Assembly: GCF_003350475.1 (NCBI RefSeq)
Contig: NZ_QQAV01000004.1
Coordinates: 310,001-374,000 of the forward strand
From: Pseudacidovorax intermedius
GTDB taxonomy: Bacteria; Pseudomonadota; Gammaproteobacteria; Burkholderiales; Burkholderiaceae_C
Length of the DNA stretch: 64,000 nucleotides
Reading direction: 5' to 3'
This document shows positions 62,601 through 64,000 of this stretch, in pieces (the first letter of the stretch is position 1; each line of letters opens with the position of its first letter). A program made the position numbers and the translations under genes. The notes under the pieces are model-generated. The model saw nothing but the letters and a program-made list of their open reading frames with translations. It searched no databases and had not been told where the DNA came from.

Positions 62601-63784
62601 GGCTGGGCGGCGGCGGCCGGGCCTATTGGGCACTGGACGTGACCAACCCGGCCTCGCCGTCGGTGCTGTGGGAATTCGGCAGCAGCAGCGTGCTGCCGTC
62701 CAGCCGCCGCGACGACGACGTGGGCTTCACCTACGGTGCACCGGTGGTGACCAAGCTGTCGGACGGCACCTGGGTCGCCATCGTCAGCTCGGGCTACAAC
62801 AACCTGTCGCCCGGCAGTGGCCAGGGCACGATCTGGGTGCTCAACGCCGTGACCGGCGCGCTCATCAAGAAGATCGGCAACGGCCTGGGCACCAGCGGCA
62901 CCGGCACGGTCACCGGCTGCTCGGCGGCCCCCTGCCCGAGCGGCCTGTCGCAGATCAGCGCCTGGACGGACAGCACCGTCGACAACACCGCCACGCAGGT
63001 CTACGGCGGCGACCTCTACGGCAATCTCTGGCGCTTCGACCTGCGAAACCTGACCGCCAGCGGCGGCACCGCGCCCGTGCAGCTTCTGGCCGTGCTGACC
63101 GATGCCTCGAACGCGCGGCAGCCCGTCACGACCACGCCCGAACTGGGGCTTGCGGCCGGGCAGCATGTGGTCTTCGTCGGCACTGGCGCCTACCTGGGCG
63201 TGACCGACGTCACCACCACGCAGGCGCAGACCATGTACGCCATCAAGGACCCGCTGACCACGAGCACCAGCGCCCTGTTCAACACGCCCCGCACCAACGC
63301 CTGCACCACGGGTGCCACCACCAACTGCTTCATGCCGATCACGCTGACCGACAACGCCGGCACGCGCACGGCCAGCAGCCTGGCGAACACGACGATGGAC
63401 TTCCGCACGATGAACGGCTGGTATGCCGACCTGCCGCGCTCCGGCGAGCGGGTGGATGTGGATCCGATCCTGTACGCGGGCACGCTGGTCTACGTGTCGA
63501 ACACGCCCAGCAATGCCGGCGCCTGCACCACGGGCGGCTCGAGCTTCATCAACTACGTGAACTTCGCCACCGGCCTGGCAGTGACAGGGACCACCAACGT
63601 GGGGGCGCTGCTGTCGAGCGCCGGCGTGTCGAGCGCGGCGACGCTCTCGATCACGCCTTCGGGCCGGATCGTAGCGACCACCAAGGATTCGACCGGCGCG
63701 GTGAAGATCACGACGGTGCCCACCTCCACCACCGCAACCGGCACGCGCCGCATCTCCTGGCGGCGGCTGCAGGACGGCTCTTGA
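59675..63784 (+). CDS. pilY1: Type IV pilus tip protein PilY1 (PilC)
   Basis: The 1369-residue protein has a signal peptide, an N-terminal von Willebrand factor A-like region with the MIDAS start LYVLDNSGSM (Asp59-x-Ser61-x-Ser63) and a C-terminal ~450-residue beta-propeller of the PilY1/PilC type (HVLGDIVNSAPVYVQAP, GMVYVGANDGMLHAINASTG, ARYWALDV-like repeats). It is exported and sits at the pilus tip, where it promotes assembly, adhesion and surface sensing. The gene overlaps pilX by 4 bp. Residues ~221-353 look like an inserted domain (listed separately). Confidence 0.94.
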   Translation: MNASLRRHVARARSWRVQLGLLALGLVAPALGAVTDLATAPLETSSATLVKPNILYVLDNSGSMVWDFMPDWAGDSDYRNNDSLVRNSRFNGVYYDPAITYSPPLYYDGSSYPSMTAANTSTWTRVPYDGFGAMSTSNIPNTGTNNLFTNSNSGSTQNLTSQAYYYTFVPGEYCTAANLRTCNTQSAPSTTYPFAAYLRWCTSASLTNCQASRIDSSSAPATYTYERPAGLPTTATLSVSGLTFLTGTSVSSIKVNGLEILSATTSSSTSTSTVAARIAANINSCTTATTGNCQVAGFSASASGSTVTVSAPDGNTTGTPVVTRSGNFSVTPTAFSGGTPGSNLLTTITSSTATYTYPGSTTRASTRTDCTTNTTTCTYAEEMTNFANWWAYYRTRMQAMKSATSIAFNTLTANYRLGYMSINNSSGTTNFLNVADNNAGSGGQKQLWYSRLTTALPGGGTPLRFALSQAGQYYAAKVSSINGVTTTDPMQYACQRNYTLLSTDGYWNASTATGQLGVTVTGGAIGDRDGAESRPFLDGNAIADTLADVAEYYYVTDLRASAFGNTTNSAGTDVSSNAYSNKLQNMVTSTIGLGASGFMLYDPDYANATSGDYFAVANGTLTSSSTQTAGTCIWQSSGRCTWPTPVGDTQTAIDDLWHAAVNGRGTYYSAANAADIKAGLSNFLNTVDATTASSAAVAQSAQVLSTSTSSYTYSATFCSGKWFGDLARYPVDATTGATGTTPDWSLSGVGSDCASNSGALTTAPLLDNTAYTARTLFTYDAANNARVSFDWSSLTPTMQGYFQIASISSMSQLCTAGTSCLPADQRVDSTQAGTTTGAGGLNLVNYLRGDRSNEGTPRTRYYRSRTHVLGDIVNSAPVYVQAPIRNYADTGYAAYKSAQASRTGMVYVGANDGMLHAINASTGAEAWAYIPSVLLPNLYKLADKNYAANHSYFVDGQITQADVYANGSWRTILVGGLGGGGRAYWALDVTNPASPSVLWEFGSSSVLPSSRRDDDVGFTYGAPVVTKLSDGTWVAIVSSGYNNLSPGSGQGTIWVLNAVTGALIKKIGNGLGTSGTGTVTGCSAAPCPSGLSQISAWTDSTVDNTATQVYGGDLYGNLWRFDLRNLTASGGTAPVQLLAVLTDASNARQPVTTTPELGLAAGQHVVFVGTGAYLGVTDVTTTQAQTMYAIKDPLTTSTSALFNTPRTNACTTGATTNCFMPITLTDNAGTRTASSLANTTMDFRTMNGWYADLPRSGERVDVDPILYAGTLVYVSNTPSNAGACTTGGSSFINYVNFATGLAVTGTTNVGALLSSAGVSSAATLSITPSGRIVATTKDSTGAVKITTVPTSTTATGTRRISWRRLQDGS
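60335..60730 (+). other. Inserted ~132-residue domain within pilY1, flanked by ATYTY repeats
   Basis: Residues ~221-353 form a Thr/Ser/Val-rich, beta-type segment bounded by ATYTYE on one side and ATYTYP on the other (15-bp flanks GCCACGTACACCTAC and GCCACCTACACCTAC). Codon use shifts here: CTA, ATA-like and A/T-ending codons are more frequent than in the rest of the gene. It interrupts a region that otherwise runs from the Cys-rich CTSASLTNCQASR into the TRTDCTTNTTTCTYAEEM segment. Confidence 0.55.
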
Positions 63785-63847
63785 GAGGCGTGGACGCGGA
63801 CAGGCGACCCGGGCCGGTCCGTTGCACGACCGACGCCCGCGTGGCGC

Positions 63848-64000
63848 TCAGGCGTTCGGCAGGTCCAGGCCCCAGCGCGACAGCGCGCGGTCGTCGCTGA
63901 CGCGGGCGTCGACCCAGCGGGCGCCATCGGGCGTCGATTCCTTCTTCCAGAACGGCGCCTGGGTCTTGAGGTAGTCCATCAGGAACTCGCAGGCCTCGAA
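63848..64000 (-). CDS. moaE: Molybdopterin synthase catalytic subunit MoaE (C-terminal part)
   Basis: Only the last 50 codons are inside the window. They read FLMDYLKTQAPFWKKE, then PDGARWVDARVSDD and a final RWGLDLPNA. This matches the C-terminal active-site region of MoaE, in which the K-x-x-A-P-F-W-K motif holds the catalytic lysine that helps transfer sulphur from MoaD to precursor Z. The gene runs off the right edge and converges on pilY1. Confidence 0.85.
   Translation of the reverse strand, partial: FEACEFLMDYLKTQAPFWKKESTPDGARWVDARVSDDRALSRWGLDLPNA

Noticed and set aside
60707..63166. An 819-codon frame on the minus strand inside pilY1
   Set aside because: Antisense to well-supported PilY1 sequence; low-complexity Gly/Ala/Val/Arg composition.

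Overview
The window is GC-rich DNA with dense, often overlapping genes. It carries several orphan Bug-type periplasmic binding proteins, a PilY1/PilW/PilX pilin operon, ClpB, a BktB-like thiolase and many aromatic-catabolism families. This mixture points to a betaproteobacterium of the Burkholderiales, most likely Comamonadaceae (Variovorax/Acidovorax-like). That assignment is an inference from gene content, not a database match. The ends cut a Rieske dioxygenase gene (left) and moaE (right).

Layout. (1) 1-5937: Rieske oxygenase alpha subunit, its flavin/2Fe-2S reductase and a two-subunit indolepyruvate-ferredoxin-oxidoreductase-like enzyme, divergent from a MarR regulator; the set resembles auxin (indole-3-acetate) degradation loci. 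(2) 6007-9800: a four-gene operon with overlapping ends (opine-dehydrogenase-like, 3-hydroxyacyl-CoA dehydrogenase, an alpha/beta hydrolase lacking its catalytic Ser and His, quinone-reductase-like). (3) 10019-10214: tRNA-Lys(CUU) with a clear promoter and terminator. (4) 10485-28065: a large catabolic island with an IclR regulator at each end. A long leftward operon (Bug receptor, ThDP enzyme, SDR without a catalytic triad, BNR propeller, VOC protein, AA_synth/DUF1185 protein, hydrolase, NIPSNAP, FAD monooxygenase, aldehyde dehydrogenase, then a nitroreductase) is divergent from a rightward set (two glutathione transferases and three Bug receptors). The control region between them holds three copies of a 19-bp dyad. 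(5) 28066-38534: surface and secretion genes: a classical autotransporter, a TerB/DUF697 protein, a GAF-GGDEF diguanylate cyclase, a YadA-like trimeric autotransporter made of 16-residue repeats, a Tat-exported phospholipase C and a small lipoprotein. (6) 38705-43496: PhnD-PhnC-PhnE-type transporter, HAD phosphatase and RpiR regulator, which with the phospholipase could form an organophosphate scavenging unit. (7) 43594-51980: housekeeping and metabolic genes, including TerC divergent from NhaR, a thiolase/enoyl-CoA hydratase pair, a PheC-like periplasmic protein and an amidase. (8) 52132-55942: clpB with a sigma-32-type promoter, and a fifth Bug receptor. (9) 56245-63784: a tightly coupled type IV pilin operon (pilE-like, fimT, pilV, pilW, pilX, pilY1), then the 3' end of moaE.

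No rRNA, CRISPR array, prophage or insertion sequence was seen. The best candidates for new biology are the IclR-bracketed island with its catalytically degenerate SDR and BNR protein, its repeated 19-bp operator candidate, the noncanonical hydrolase, the duplicated head of the trimeric autotransporter, and the hairpin that overlaps the pilin start codon.
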